The translations under genes were made by a program, and so were the position numbers. Of a stretch of DNA of 64,000 nucleotides, positions 1 through 8,226 are shown in pieces. The stretch spans positions 1,932,001 through 1,996,000 of the forward strand of contig NZ_WBOF01000001.1 of NCBI RefSeq assembly GCF_009569385.1. Direction: 5' to 3'. The stretch's first letter is position 1. Each line of letters opens with the position of its first letter. This stretch comes from Streptomyces kaniharaensis. Its GTDB lineage: Bacteria > Actinomycetota > Actinomycetes > Streptomycetales > Streptomycetaceae. The notes below the pieces were generated by a model. The model searched no databases, was not told where the DNA came from, and saw nothing but the letters and a program-made list of their open reading frames with translations.

Positions 1-1
1 C

Positions 2-319
2 CCGACCACCCCGCCGAGCGGCTGGTCGGGCTCCGGCTGGTCGAACGGCGGCTCGAACTCGAACGGCTCGAACTCCGGTGGCTCGAACTCCGGTGGCCCG
101 AACTCCGGTGGCTCGAACTCCGGCGGTGCGACCACCGCGCCGACCACGGAGCCGACGACGCAGCCGACCGCCCCGCCCACGTCGCAGCCGACCGGCCGGC
201 CGACGTCGAAGCCCACGCCGACCCCGGAGCCGACGACGGCCCCGCCGGCGCAGCCCACCACCCAGCCCACGGGCGGGGCGAACGCCCTCATCGGGGCGGG
301 GGCCGCGCCCGGGCAGTGA
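2..319 (+). CDS. C-terminal tail of a truncated Ser/Gly/Pro/Thr-rich protein
   Basis: The frame is open from the window edge to a TGA at 317-319, so only the last 105 residues are visible. The first part is a run of S-N-S-G-G pentads and the rest is P/T/Q-rich with many P-T-T and Q-P-T steps, ending A-A-P-G-Q. No catalytic domain is present. Such low-complexity tails follow the transpeptidase domain in many actinobacterial penicillin-binding proteins; the PBP at 36151-38484 has a comparable P/T/A tail. That makes a PBP or another cell-wall or secreted protein likely, but this is inference from composition only. Confidence 0.6.
   Translation, partial: PTTPPSGWSGSGWSNGGSNSNGSNSGGSNSGGPNSGGSNSGGATTAPTTEPTTQPTAPPTSQPTGRPTSKPTPTPEPTTAPPAQPTTQPTGGANALIGAGAAPGQ
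50..124 (+). repeat. 15-bp in-frame tandem repeat (SNSGG pentads)
   Basis: Five near-identical 15-bp units of the form GGCTCGAACTCCGGT lie at 50-64 (divergent), 65-79, 80-94, 95-109 (one T to C change) and 110-124. They encode a G-S-N-S-G pentad repeat inside the truncated protein and could change copy number without shifting the frame. Confidence 0.85.
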
Positions 320-428
320 CCCTGGCCCCGTGGGGTGGGTGAATACGCCGTTGCGTACAGTTCTGCGCAGGACCGAATAGCGAAATGGCGCCTTACCGGA
401 TCGCCGGTATGACTGTCACAATGCGTCG

Positions 429-1487
429 GTGCACCAATCAACGGCCACGCCCACCCGCCCCTCGGGCCGAACCCTCGGCCTCGGCCTCGCGCTGGCCTCC
501 GCAGTCGCGTTCGGCGGCTCCGGCACCGCCGCGAAGCCGCTGATCGAGGCCGGCCTCTCGCCGCTCCACGTGGTCTGGCTACGGGTCACCGGCGCCGCCG
601 TGGCGCTGCTGCCGATCGCCTACCGCCACCGCGGCGCCGTGCTCCGCCGGCCGGGACTGCTGCTCGGCTTCGGCCTGCTCGCCGTGGCCGGCGTCCAGGC
701 CTGCTACTTCGCGGCGATCTCCCGGATCCCGGTCGGCGTGGCCCTGCTGATCGAGTACCTCGGGCCGCCGCTGCTCATCGGCTACGTCAGGTTCGTTCAG
801 CGCAGGCCGATCAGCCGGGGCGCGGCGATCGGCGCCGGGGTCGCGGTGGCCGGGCTGGCCTGCGTGGTGGAGGTCTGGAACGGCCTGAGCTTCGACGCGC
901 TCGGCGTGCTGTTCGCCCTCGGCGCGGCCTGCTGCCAGGTCGGCTACTTCGTGCTGGCCGACGCCGGCCGCCGGGGCGAACGCCCGGTCGACCCGATGGC
1001 GGTCAGCGCGTACGGCCTCCTGATCGGCTCGGTCGTGCTCACCGTGCTGACCCGGCCCTGGGAGGCCGACTGGAGCCCGCTGGGCGGGAACGTGCTGATG
1101 AACGGGCATTCGGTGCCCGCGCTCGTCCCGGCCGCCTGGATGGTGCTGGTCGCGACCGTCATCGCCTACCTGACCGGCGTGATCGCCGTCGGGCACCTCT
1201 CGCCCCCGGTCGCCGGCGTGGTGGCCAACCTGGAGGCCGTCGTCGCCACGGTGCTGGCCTGGGTCCTGCTCGGCGAGCACCTGGGCCTGCCGCAGCTGGC
1301 GGGCGGCCTGCTGGTGCTCGCCGGGGCGTTCGCGGCCCAGGCCGGCAAGCCGCCGGAGCAGGAGGTGGCCCCGGATGTCGCCGCGGCCACGCCGGAGCCC
1401 GTCGGATCGACGCTGGAAGCCCGGGAGCCGGTGGCCGCCGAGCGCACGGTCAGCGGCCGACCCAGCCGAACCAGTCGAGGTGGTTGA
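429..1487 (+). CDS. EamA-family (drug/metabolite transporter superfamily) permease
   Basis: A 352-residue integral membrane protein with about ten hydrophobic segments arranged as two EamA repeats, roughly residues 15-150 and 155-305. Sequences such as the GPPLL stretch near residue 113 and the late LEAVVATVLAWVLLGE stretch are typical of the EamA/RhtA group, which exports amino acids or other metabolites; the substrate cannot be read from sequence. The GTG start at 429 has no convincing Shine-Dalgarno, so the true start could be slightly downstream. The last 40 residues are a hydrophilic A/P/E-rich tail. Its 3' end overlaps the convergent signal peptidase gene by 38 bp. Confidence 0.85.
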   Translation: MHQSTATPTRPSGRTLGLGLALASAVAFGGSGTAAKPLIEAGLSPLHVVWLRVTGAAVALLPIAYRHRGAVLRRPGLLLGFGLLAVAGVQACYFAAISRIPVGVALLIEYLGPPLLIGYVRFVQRRPISRGAAIGAGVAVAGLACVVEVWNGLSFDALGVLFALGAACCQVGYFVLADAGRRGERPVDPMAVSAYGLLIGSVVLTVLTRPWEADWSPLGGNVLMNGHSVPALVPAAWMVLVATVIAYLTGVIAVGHLSPPVAGVVANLEAVVATVLAWVLLGEHLGLPQLAGGLLVLAGAFAAQAGKPPEQEVAPDVAAATPEPVGSTLEAREPVAAERTVSGRPSRTSRGG

Positions 1488-2217
1488 GCGGCCACACGAC
1501 GGCCGACACCGGCCCGACCACGTCGTCCACCGGCACGGCGCCGCCGCCCGGGCCGCTCCGGTGGTAGCGGGAGTCGGCCGAGTCGCTGCGGTGGTCGCCC
1601 TCGACCCAGATGTGGCCCGCGGGCACCGTCACCGGCCCGAAGTTCAGGTGCGCGCAGGAGTCGTCCCCGGCGTGCAGGTACGGCTCGTCGACCTTCCTGC
1701 CGTCCACGGTCAGCGTGGTGCCGGTGCACTGCACGGTCTGGCCGCCGGTCGCGATGACCCGCTTGACGAGGTAGTTGTCCTTCGGCGGCACCAGCCCGAC
1801 GAAGCTCAGCGCCGAGGTCATCGCGTGGGTGACCGGGTTGCCGTCGATGGGCTGCGGCGGCAGCCAGTCGCCCGGGTCCTTGAAGACCACCGGCTGCCCC
1901 GGCTCCGGCTTCCAGCCGGTCAGCGGCGCCAGCTTGTTCACCCCGACCCGGTCGCCGACCCGCAGCGTGTTCTCCATCGAGCCGGAGGGGATGGTGAACA
2001 CCTGGAACAGGGAGGTCTTGATCAGCAGCGCGACCCCCAGGCCGACCGCCAGCATCGCCGGGACCTCGATCCACCACGGCCGGGACCTGTGTCCGGTGCG
2101 CCGGACCCCGCGGCCCCGCCCGCCGCGGGCACGGCGACGGGCCTCGGCACGGCCGCCGGGGGCGGGGGCCGGACCGGCCCCGGCCTCGCTGGGCGTTTCG
2201 GGCAGGTTCACCGCCAT
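1450..2217 (-). CDS. lepB: signal peptidase I
   Basis: A membrane-anchored serine protease that removes signal peptides from exported proteins outside the membrane. A proline/arginine-rich cytoplasmic region (residues 1-48) precedes one transmembrane segment (about 50-68). The family box IPSGSM places the nucleophile at Ser80, and the general base is Lys152 in YLVKRVIATGG. The late GDHRSDSADSRYH stretch is the conserved box E. The length of 255 residues is normal for the actinobacterial type. The 3' end overlaps the convergent EamA gene, and the chorismate mutase gene starts the next block upstream. Confidence 0.95.
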   Translation of the reverse strand: MAVNLPETPSEAGAGPAPAPGGRAEARRRARGGRGRGVRRTGHRSRPWWIEVPAMLAVGLGVALLIKTSLFQVFTIPSGSMENTLRVGDRVGVNKLAPLTGWKPEPGQPVVFKDPGDWLPPQPIDGNPVTHAMTSALSFVGLVPPKDNYLVKRVIATGGQTVQCTGTTLTVDGRKVDEPYLHAGDDSCAHLNFGPVTVPAGHIWVEGDHRSDSADSRYHRSGPGGGAVPVDDVVGPVSAVVWPLNHLDWFGWVGR

Positions 2218-2337
2218 CGTCGCTGCTCCACCTCTCCGGCTGCGGAAATCTGCACGCTACGCCAACCGTGGAGCCTCGTGAAATCCGGCATTTAGCCCAA
2301 CCCGACATCATCGGGTGCGGCCAGGGGCGCGGCCCCC

Positions 2338-2673
2338 TCAGGAGCGGGCGATCGCCTCGTGGTGCCGGATGACCTCGGCGATGATGAAGTTCAGGAACTT
2401 CTCGGCGAAGACCGGGTCCAGCTTGGCCCCGGCCGCGAGTTCGCGCAGCCGCCGGATCTGGTCCCGCTCCCGCGCCGGATCGGCCGGGGGCAGCTTGTGC
2501 TCGGCCTTCAGCCGGCCGACCCGCTGGGTCGCCTTGAAACGCTCGGCCAGCATGTGGACCACCGCGGCGTCGATGTTGTCGATGCTCTCGCGCAGGCTGG
2601 TCAGCTCGGCCCGTACGGCATCGTCGATCCCCTCGGGCAGGCCGACGTCGGGGGTCGTGGGGTGGTCCGTCAT
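2338..2673 (-). CDS. AroQ-type chorismate mutase
   Basis: An all-helical 111-residue protein of the AroQ fold, which converts chorismate to prephenate on the way to phenylalanine and tyrosine. Visible family features are the N-terminal helix with R-E-S-I-D-N-I-D, the A-E-R-F-K segment, G-R-L-K-A-E-H-K and the R-E-R-D-Q-I segment that supply active-site arginines, lysine and glutamate. There is no fused prephenate dehydratase or DAHP synthase domain and no signal peptide, so it is a stand-alone cytoplasmic enzyme. It is divergent from the OsmC gene, with about 250 bp between the starts. Confidence 0.9.
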   Translation of the reverse strand: MTDHPTTPDVGLPEGIDDAVRAELTSLRESIDNIDAAVVHMLAERFKATQRVGRLKAEHKLPPADPARERDQIRRLRELAAGAKLDPVFAEKFLNFIIAEVIRHHEAIARS

Positions 2674-2920
2674 CGCGGCGGCTCCCGGAGGCTGGTGGTG
2701 GACACCCGGCCGTACGGCGGCCGGGCTCGGGCCCGGGTCAATCTAACAGGGCCCCCGGGGCGGACCCGCACCATTCGGTCCAACCGTCCACGATCCGGAC
2801 GGCGTACGCACCGCCCGGCGCCCGCGGTGCACCGGAGCGCACCCGGGCCTGCCCGTAGGCTGGTGCGTGCATGACCGGAAGTGACGCATCACCAGTTCCT
2901 CAGCAACGGAGGTACCGATC

Positions 2921-3346
2921 GTGGCAACCACCCGCACCGCCCGCACCGCCTGGGAAGGCAACCTGGTCGACGGCAAGGGGCAGGTGACCTTCGCCTCGTC
3001 CGGCATCGGCGAGTTCCCCGTCTCCTGGCCGGCCCGCGCCGAGCAGCCGGGCGGCAAGACCAGCCCGGAGGAGCTGATCGCCGGCGCGCACTCCGCGTGC
3101 TTCTCGATGGCCCTGTCGAACGGTCTGGCCGGCGCCGGCACCCCGCCCACCAGGCTGGACACCCAGGCCGACGTCACCTTCCAGCCCGGCACCGGCATCA
3201 CCGGCGTCCACCTCACCGTCACCGGTGAGGTCCCCGGTCTGGACGAGGCCGGCTTCGTCAAGGCCGCCGAGGACGCGAAGGCGAACTGCCCGGTCAGCAA
3301 GGCCCTGACCGGCACCACCATCACCCTGACGGCCAGGCTGGCCTGA
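2921..3346 (+). CDS. OsmC-family peroxiredoxin
   Basis: A 141-residue cytoplasmic protein of the OsmC/Ohr family, thiol peroxidases that reduce organic hydroperoxides. The two catalytic cysteines sit in the usual contexts: S-A-C-F-S-M on the central helix (about residue 66) and N-C-P-V-S-K-A near residue 123. The glutamate of the S-P-E-E-L-I segment is also conserved. The sequence G-E-F-P-V-S-W-P-A-R matches the OsmC rather than the Ohr branch. The GTG start at 2921 follows a GGAGG at a good distance. It appears to be a single-gene unit. Confidence 0.92.
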   Translation: MATTRTARTAWEGNLVDGKGQVTFASSGIGEFPVSWPARAEQPGGKTSPEELIAGAHSACFSMALSNGLAGAGTPPTRLDTQADVTFQPGTGITGVHLTVTGEVPGLDEAGFVKAAEDAKANCPVSKALTGTTITLTARLA

Positions 3347-3743
3347 CGCTCCGGCGGCTCTCGGCGTTCTCCGTCGTCGCCGGCGTTCCTCCGCGCCCCG
3401 TTCCCACCCCCGGCGCGCAACCGGCGCCCGGGGGCGCAGGGTTGGCGCTCGCGCCCCTGGCGCACATCATGTGATGTGTACCGGGGGCGTCCGCATGTAC
3501 CGCCACACTTGCTCCCAAAGAGGGTCGAATCACCCTGGCGGCGGTCACCGCGCGTTGCCACCGCGTCCTATGATCTGCCGCAGCGCCCTGTTCTTCACGC
3601 GGGTCTCCACGCGACAGCGCCCCCGCCGGGCGCCCCGCGCCGGACCGACTCCGAGGACCGCGACAGAGTGCGGAGCCGGCCGCCGCAGTCCCGGGTGACC
3701 GGGCGGACCAGCAGCAAGCGTCAGCAGCGGACGGGAGCATGCC
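3347..3743. promoter_or_regulatory. Intergenic region with an operator-like palindrome at 3463-3478
   Basis: About 400 bp without a supported gene, between the OsmC gene and the c-di-GMP enzyme. It contains CACATCA-TG-TGATGTG (3463-3478), seven-base arms around a TG centre, which looks like a dimeric repressor site. No promoter could be assigned with confidence. Confidence 0.4.
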
Positions 3744-5681
3744 GTGCCGGGCCAGAACGAGGGGGCCGACGCTCACCACCCAGGCGTGGTCCTGGACGAA
3801 CCGCGCGAGCCCGACCCCGTCCCGGAGCCGGTCGCCGAGGTGGTCCACGAGGTGGTCGCCGAGGTGGTCCACGAGGTGGTCGCCGAGGTGGTCCGCTGCC
3901 CCACCTGCTCGGCGCCGCTGACCAACGGCGCGCACCGGGCCGGCGACGGCGAGTCCCGCTTCCGGGCCGCATTCTGCGACGCGGTCATCGGCATGGCGCT
4001 GATCGACCCCGACGACCGGATCATCGAGGTCAACCCCGCCTTCGCGGCGCTGATCGGACGCAGCGTCGGCGAGCTGGTCCGCACCCACCTGCACGACATC
4101 ATCGACCCGGAGGGCATGCCGCTCCGGCTCTTCCCCGAACTCGTCGACGGCGGGCGCGAGCGGTTCCGGGTGGAGAAGCAGCTCAAGCACCGCGAGGGCC
4201 GCACGGTCTGGAGCAAGGTGACCGTCTCGCTGATCCGGGACGGCGCCGGGCGCCCGCTCTACACCCTCGCCCTGGTCGAGGACATCACCGAGCAGCGCCG
4301 GCTCGGCGACCGCCTGGAGTACCAGGCCCTGCACGACCCGCTGACCCGGCTGCCCAACCGCACCTACTTCTTCGAACGCCTCGACGCCGCCTGCCTCACC
4401 GAGGCCACGCCGACGGAGGGGCGCCGGGTGGGCCTGTGCTACCTGGACCTCGACGGCTTCGCCGCGATCAACGAGACCCTCGGCCACCACATCGGCGACC
4501 AGCTGCTGATCGCCGTCGCCGCCCGGCTGCGCCGCGGCTTCTCGGGCCACGACGCCCACCTGGTGGCCCGGATGGGCGGCGACGAGTTCGCCGTCCTGGT
4601 CACCGACAGCGCGGGCAGCGCGGAGCTGACCGACCTGGCCGCCCGCATCCTCGACGTGCTGGAACGTCCCTTCGACGTCGCCGGACACCGCCTGGCGATC
4701 ACCGCCAGCGTCGGCGTCGTCGAGCGGTCCGTGCACGAGACCACCCCGATCGACCTGGTCAAGGACGCCGACGCCACGCTCTACTGGTCCAAGGCGGACG
4801 GCCGGGCCCGCTGGACCCTCTACGACCCGGACCGCGGCGCCCACCAGCTGACCCGCCAGCTGCTCGCCACCGCGCTGCGACCGGCCCTGGAGCGCGGCGA
4901 GTTCACCATCGAGTACCAGCCGCTGGTCGGTCTCGCCGACGGCGCGGTGCACGGCGCGGAGGCCCTGGTCCGCTGGCGCCACCCCCGGTACGGGACGCTC
5001 TCGCCGGACCGTTTCATCCCGCTCGCCGAGGAGTCCGGCGCGATCGTGCCGCTCGGCACGTGGGTGCTGGAGGAGTCCTGCCGCCAGGCCCGGCAGTGGC
5101 TCACCGAGTTCCCCGACACCGAGACCTTCGTCAGCGTCAACCTGGCTGCTCGCCAGATCTGGGACTCCGACGTCGTCGCCGACGTGGCCCGGGCGCTCGA
5201 ACACACCGGCCTGCCCGCCCGGCTGCTCCAGCTGGAGATCACCGAGAGCGCGCTGCTGGGCCCCGGCGGCCGCCCGCTCCAGGCCCTCCAGGCGCTCGCC
5301 GACATGGGCGTGCGGATCGCGATCGACGACTTCGGCACCGGCTACTCGAACCTCGCGTACCTCTCCCGGCTGCCGGTGCACGTGCTCAAGCTGGACGGCA
5401 TGTTCATCGAGGGCTTCCGCGACCCGGCACCGGCGGGCCGCCCGGAGCTCGCCGAGCCGGACGCGCGCCGCAGCGACGCCGACGAGCAGATCGTCGGCGC
5501 GATGGTGCGGCTCGCGCACGCCCTCGGCCTGACCGTCACGGCCGAGGGCATCGAGAACGCCGCGCAGGCCGAGCGGCTCCGGCTGACCGGCTGCGACACC
5601 GCCCAGGGCTGGTACTTCGCCCGGCCGGGCGGGGCCGACCTCGTCTCCGCCATGCTCCGCCAGGGCCGCCCCGGCCGGTAG
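3744..5681 (+). CDS. PAS-GGDEF-EAL cyclic-di-GMP synthase/phosphodiesterase
   Basis: A 645-residue soluble signalling enzyme for c-di-GMP, which controls development in streptomycetes. In order: an acidic N-terminus with a repeated E-V-V-H/A motif (31-50); a C-P-T-C pair at 52-55; a PAS domain (about 68-185); a GGDEF domain with intact GGDEF at 278-282; and an EAL domain (about 372-630) with intact EAL at 406-408 and the DDFGTGYS loop at 528-535. Both catalytic signatures look competent. The usual RxxD inhibitory site before GGDEF is replaced by H-D-A-H. The domain order resembles streptomycete proteins such as RmdA and CdgA, but I cannot assign the orthologue. No transmembrane segment is seen. 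Confidence 0.93.
   Translation: MPGQNEGADAHHPGVVLDEPREPDPVPEPVAEVVHEVVAEVVHEVVAEVVRCPTCSAPLTNGAHRAGDGESRFRAAFCDAVIGMALIDPDDRIIEVNPAFAALIGRSVGELVRTHLHDIIDPEGMPLRLFPELVDGGRERFRVEKQLKHREGRTVWSKVTVSLIRDGAGRPLYTLALVEDITEQRRLGDRLEYQALHDPLTRLPNRTYFFERLDAACLTEATPTEGRRVGLCYLDLDGFAAINETLGHHIGDQLLIAVAARLRRGFSGHDAHLVARMGGDEFAVLVTDSAGSAELTDLAARILDVLERPFDVAGHRLAITASVGVVERSVHETTPIDLVKDADATLYWSKADGRARWTLYDPDRGAHQLTRQLLATALRPALERGEFTIEYQPLVGLADGAVHGAEALVRWRHPRYGTLSPDRFIPLAEESGAIVPLGTWVLEESCRQARQWLTEFPDTETFVSVNLAARQIWDSDVVADVARALEHTGLPARLLQLEITESALLGPGGRPLQALQALADMGVRIAIDDFGTGYSNLAYLSRLPVHVLKLDGMFIEGFRDPAPAGRPELAEPDARRSDADEQIVGAMVRLAHALGLTVTAEGIENAAQAERLRLTGCDTAQGWYFARPGGADLVSAMLRQGRPGR
3831..3893 (+). repeat. 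24-bp tandem repeat inside the c-di-GMP enzyme
   Basis: About 2.6 copies of a 24-bp unit beginning GTCGCCGAGGTGGTCCACGA (3831-3854, 3855-3878, 3879-3893). It encodes an eight-residue V-A-E-V-V-H-E-V repeat just before the CxxC pair, probably a helical or coiled spacer whose length could vary between strains. Confidence 0.85.
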
Positions 5682-5691
5682 CCGGGGCGGT
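5665..5691. terminator. Bidirectional terminator hairpin
   Basis: An 11-bp stem (5665-5675 with 5681-5691, one G-T wobble) around a five-base loop. It overlaps the stop codon of the c-di-GMP gene and lies between two convergent genes, so it can serve both. Confidence 0.6.
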
Positions 5692-5711
5692 CGGGAGCCG
5701 TCGGACGGCGG

Positions 5712-6803
5712 TCAGGAGGCCGCGGTCAGGCCGTACGCCTCGGCGATCAGGCCGTAGGAGCGCAGCCGGGCCTCGTGGCCGTGGATGTGCGAGGTGACCA
5801 TCAGCTCGTCCACGCCGGTCCGCTTGCGCAGCGCCTCCAGCCCGTCCGCGACCTCGCCCGGGGCGCCCAGCACCACGTTGTCCAGCCAGCCGTCGACGAA
5901 GTCCGCCTCGGCCGGGCTGTACGGGTAGGCCTCGGCCTCCTCGGGCGTGGGGATCGGGCCGGGGTTGCCACGGCGCAGCCGGAGCATCCCGAGGGCGGCC
6001 GAGCGGGCCAGGCGGCGGGCGGAGTCCGCGTCGTCGGCGGCGACCGCGCTCACACCGATCAGCGCGTACGGCTCGGCGAGCACGGCGGAGGGGCGGAAGG
6101 ACTCCCGGTAGAGGTCGAGCGCCGGGAGGGTGTTGGCGCTGCTGAAGTGGTGGGCGAAGGCGAACGGCAGACCGAGGCGGCCGGCCAGCTGCGCGCTGAA
6201 ACCCGAGGAGCCGAGCAGCCAGACCGGCGGGCGCCCCTCGCCCTTGGGGACGGCGGTCAGCCGGGCGTAGGGGTGGCCGGCCGGGAAGTCGCCGTCGAGG
6301 AAGTGGGTCAGCTCGGCGAGCTGCTGCGGGAAGTCGTCGGCGCCCTCGGTGAGCCCGCGGCGCAGCGCCCGGGCGGTCGCCGGGTCGGTGCCCGGGGCGC
6401 GGCCGAGGCCGAGGTCGATCCGGCCGGGGTGCAGGGCCTCCAGCAGGCCGAACTGCTCGGCGACGGCCAGCGGGGCGTGGTTGGGGAGCATGACCCCGCC
6501 GGAGCCGAGCCGCAGGGTCGTGGTGTGCGCGCCGAGGTGGGCGAGGAGGACGGCCGGGGTGGAGCTGGCGATCCCGGGCATGCCGTGGTGCTCGGCCACC
6601 CAGAAGCGGTGGTAGCCCCACTGCTCGGCGCTGCGGGCCAGTGCGGTCGTGGCGGCCAGCGCCTCGGCGGGCGTGTAGCCGACACCGACGGTGGCCAGGT
6701 CGAGGATCGAGAGCGGGGCGGGCGCGGTGCCGCGGGCTGTGCCGCGGATCGCCGGGTGGGCGGGCGGCTCGGTGTCGTGTGCCTGCTGGTCCTCGGTGGT
6801 CAT
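5712..6803 (-). CDS. LLM-class (luciferase-like) flavin-dependent oxidoreductase
   Basis: A 363-residue TIM-barrel flavin monooxygenase of the luciferase-like family. Recognisable segments are L-S-I-L-D-L near the N-terminus, W-V-A-E-H-H-G-M-P-G-I-A, the G-S-G-G-V-M-L-P-N-H strand and the G-R-I-D-L-G-L-G-R-A-P-G loop. These match the stand-alone MsnO8-like group annotated as LLM-class oxidoreductases; the substrate is unknown. I start at the ATG at 6803, which follows a GGAAGG on the reverse strand. A longer frame from 6833 has no ribosome site. It converges with the c-di-GMP gene. Confidence 0.88.
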   Translation of the reverse strand: MTTEDQQAHDTEPPAHPAIRGTARGTAPAPLSILDLATVGVGYTPAEALAATTALARSAEQWGYHRFWVAEHHGMPGIASSTPAVLLAHLGAHTTTLRLGSGGVMLPNHAPLAVAEQFGLLEALHPGRIDLGLGRAPGTDPATARALRRGLTEGADDFPQQLAELTHFLDGDFPAGHPYARLTAVPKGEGRPPVWLLGSSGFSAQLAGRLGLPFAFAHHFSSANTLPALDLYRESFRPSAVLAEPYALIGVSAVAADDADSARRLARSAALGMLRLRRGNPGPIPTPEEAEAYPYSPAEADFVDGWLDNVVLGAPGEVADGLEALRKRTGVDELMVTSHIHGHEARLRSYGLIAEAYGLTAAS

Positions 6804-7361
6804 GCCGTCCGCCCTTCCGGTCGTGTCGGTCACTGCTGCCGATCGGCGTCAACCGTGCGTCCGGGTTCGCTGTTCCCGTCCGGGGGTGTGCCGCAGCACA
6901 CCCCTGCGGGCGGACGTACGGCCGGCGTGCCGCCGACCGGCCGTTCGGCTGACGGAGAGCCAGCGGGTGAACACGGGTGGCGACTTCACGCCAGAGCGGG
7001 AAGTCGCCACCCGCAGGGCTCGCGATCGGCGGCCGGAGTCCGGCAGGCTGGTGACCAGGAGCGAGGCTCGATGGGATCCGCGCTCCGTCGACAAGGTCGT
7101 CGGGCTGGACCAGTGCCGATCGATCCATGCGAGCCCCCGGAGTGGCAACCCCGCTCCGGGGGCTCGTTCCATTCCACTTCCATTCCGCGCGGAGTGTGAC
7201 ACGGATCACGACCACCCCGGGTGCCGCCGGCGGCGGCGCGTTCGTCTCCTCACCGTGATCCCGCGCATACCCGGGGTGCTTCATGGCGTCAACAGTCGAG
7301 GCGCTAGCGTTGACCCCAGCAGCCACCTGCTCCCCCGGGCGGCGTGGAGGGAGTACGGGCC
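6804..7361. other. 558-bp intergenic region with two strong hairpins
   Basis: No supported protein gene. Hairpin A has 13-bp perfect arms at 6975-6987 and 7000-7012 with a 12-base loop. Hairpin B has 13-bp perfect arms at 7130-7142 and 7154-7166 with an 11-base loop, followed by a T/C-rich stretch like a terminator. The segment between them could be a small RNA ending at hairpin B, or a leader upstream of the DedA gene. No riboswitch class was recognised. Confidence 0.45.
7130..7170 (+). terminator. Strong hairpin, terminator-like, upstream of DedA gene
   Basis: CGAGCCCCCGGAG (7130-7142) pairs perfectly with 7154-7166, then TTCC follows. With no coding gene just upstream on this strand, it would end a non-coding transcript or act as an attenuator. 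Confidence 0.45.
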
Positions 7362-7958
7362 TTGAACTTCGTGGCGGCGATCGGATCCTCGTGGATCTGC
7401 GCCCTGGCGCTGTTCGCCGTACTCGGCGACGCCCTGCTCCCCTTCATCCCGAGCGGCACGCTGGTCATCCTGGCCGTGCTCAAGACGGCGCAGATCGACG
7501 GCGCCCCGGTGCTGCTCGGCCTCGGGGTGGCGGTGTCGTCGTTCCTCGGCGACCTCCTGATGCTGCACCTCGCCCGACGCGGCGCCCCGCTGCTCCAGCG
7601 GCGGCTCACCCGGCGCCCGCAGCTCGCGGCCAGCGTGTCCCGGGTCCAGCAGGCGCTGGTCGAACGGCCGCGCGGGGCGGCCGCCGCGATGGTGGTGATC
7701 GCCCGGTTCGTGCCGGGCGGGCGGACCGTCCTCGACCTGGCGATCGGCCACTCCTGCGCCCATCCGCACCGGTTCCTGCACTGGTCGGCGCTGGCGGCGC
7801 TGGTCTGGGCCGCGTACATCGTGACGCTGGGCTGGCTGAACAGCCACTGGTTCGACACCGCGTGGCTGAGCATGGGGGTCTCCTGCGCGGCCGCCACCAC
7901 CGTCAGCACCGCCATCGCGCGAATAGTACGACGCAACCGGCGACTCGCCGCGCTCTGA
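7362..7958 (+). CDS. DedA/SNARE-associated family membrane protein
   Basis: A 198-residue integral membrane protein of the DedA (VTT-domain) family. These proteins take part in membrane-lipid flipping and homeostasis. Seen are the re-entrant L-P-F-I-P-S-G segment near the N-terminus, G-D-L-L-M, and the family motif V-I-A-R-F-V-P-G-G-R-T, followed by two further hydrophobic helices and an arginine-rich C-terminus. I use the TTG at 7362 because GGAGGGAG lies nine bases upstream. A GTG at 7344 would add six residues but overlaps that ribosome site. Confidence 0.85.
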   Translation: MNFVAAIGSSWICALALFAVLGDALLPFIPSGTLVILAVLKTAQIDGAPVLLGLGVAVSSFLGDLLMLHLARRGAPLLQRRLTRRPQLAASVSRVQQALVERPRGAAAAMVVIARFVPGGRTVLDLAIGHSCAHPHRFLHWSALAALVWAAYIVTLGWLNSHWFDTAWLSMGVSCAAATTVSTAIARIVRRNRRLAAL

Positions 7959-8226
7959 CCGGAGCTCTGACCGGCCCCGGTCGCCCGGCGGTACCGTACT
8001 GATCTGGCAGTGCGCGAAGGCGCCGAGCGTCACAGGACCGCAACAGAGCACGCGTTCCCGCAGCCGGGTCGGGTGCGGTCGGCGTGTTGACTCTCGTCGG
8101 ACCGGCGACCTCGGCAGCCGTCGCGTCCGCATGCCAAGCAGCGCCGGAATACTTGTCAATTGCCCGATTCGACCGGTACCGCCCGGCGCTGCCCGCACCA
8201 CCGGCCGTCGGCACCCAGGGGAGACC

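Noticed and set aside
3321..5519. A 732-residue minus-strand open frame opposite the c-di-GMP enzyme
   Set aside because: Shadow of a gene with intact GGDEF and EAL motifs; composition is typical of antisense GC-rich frames.
7071..7199. A small leader peptide frame between the two hairpins at 7.0-7.2 kb
   Set aside because: No ribosome site, and no amino-acid bias or similarity to known leader peptides.
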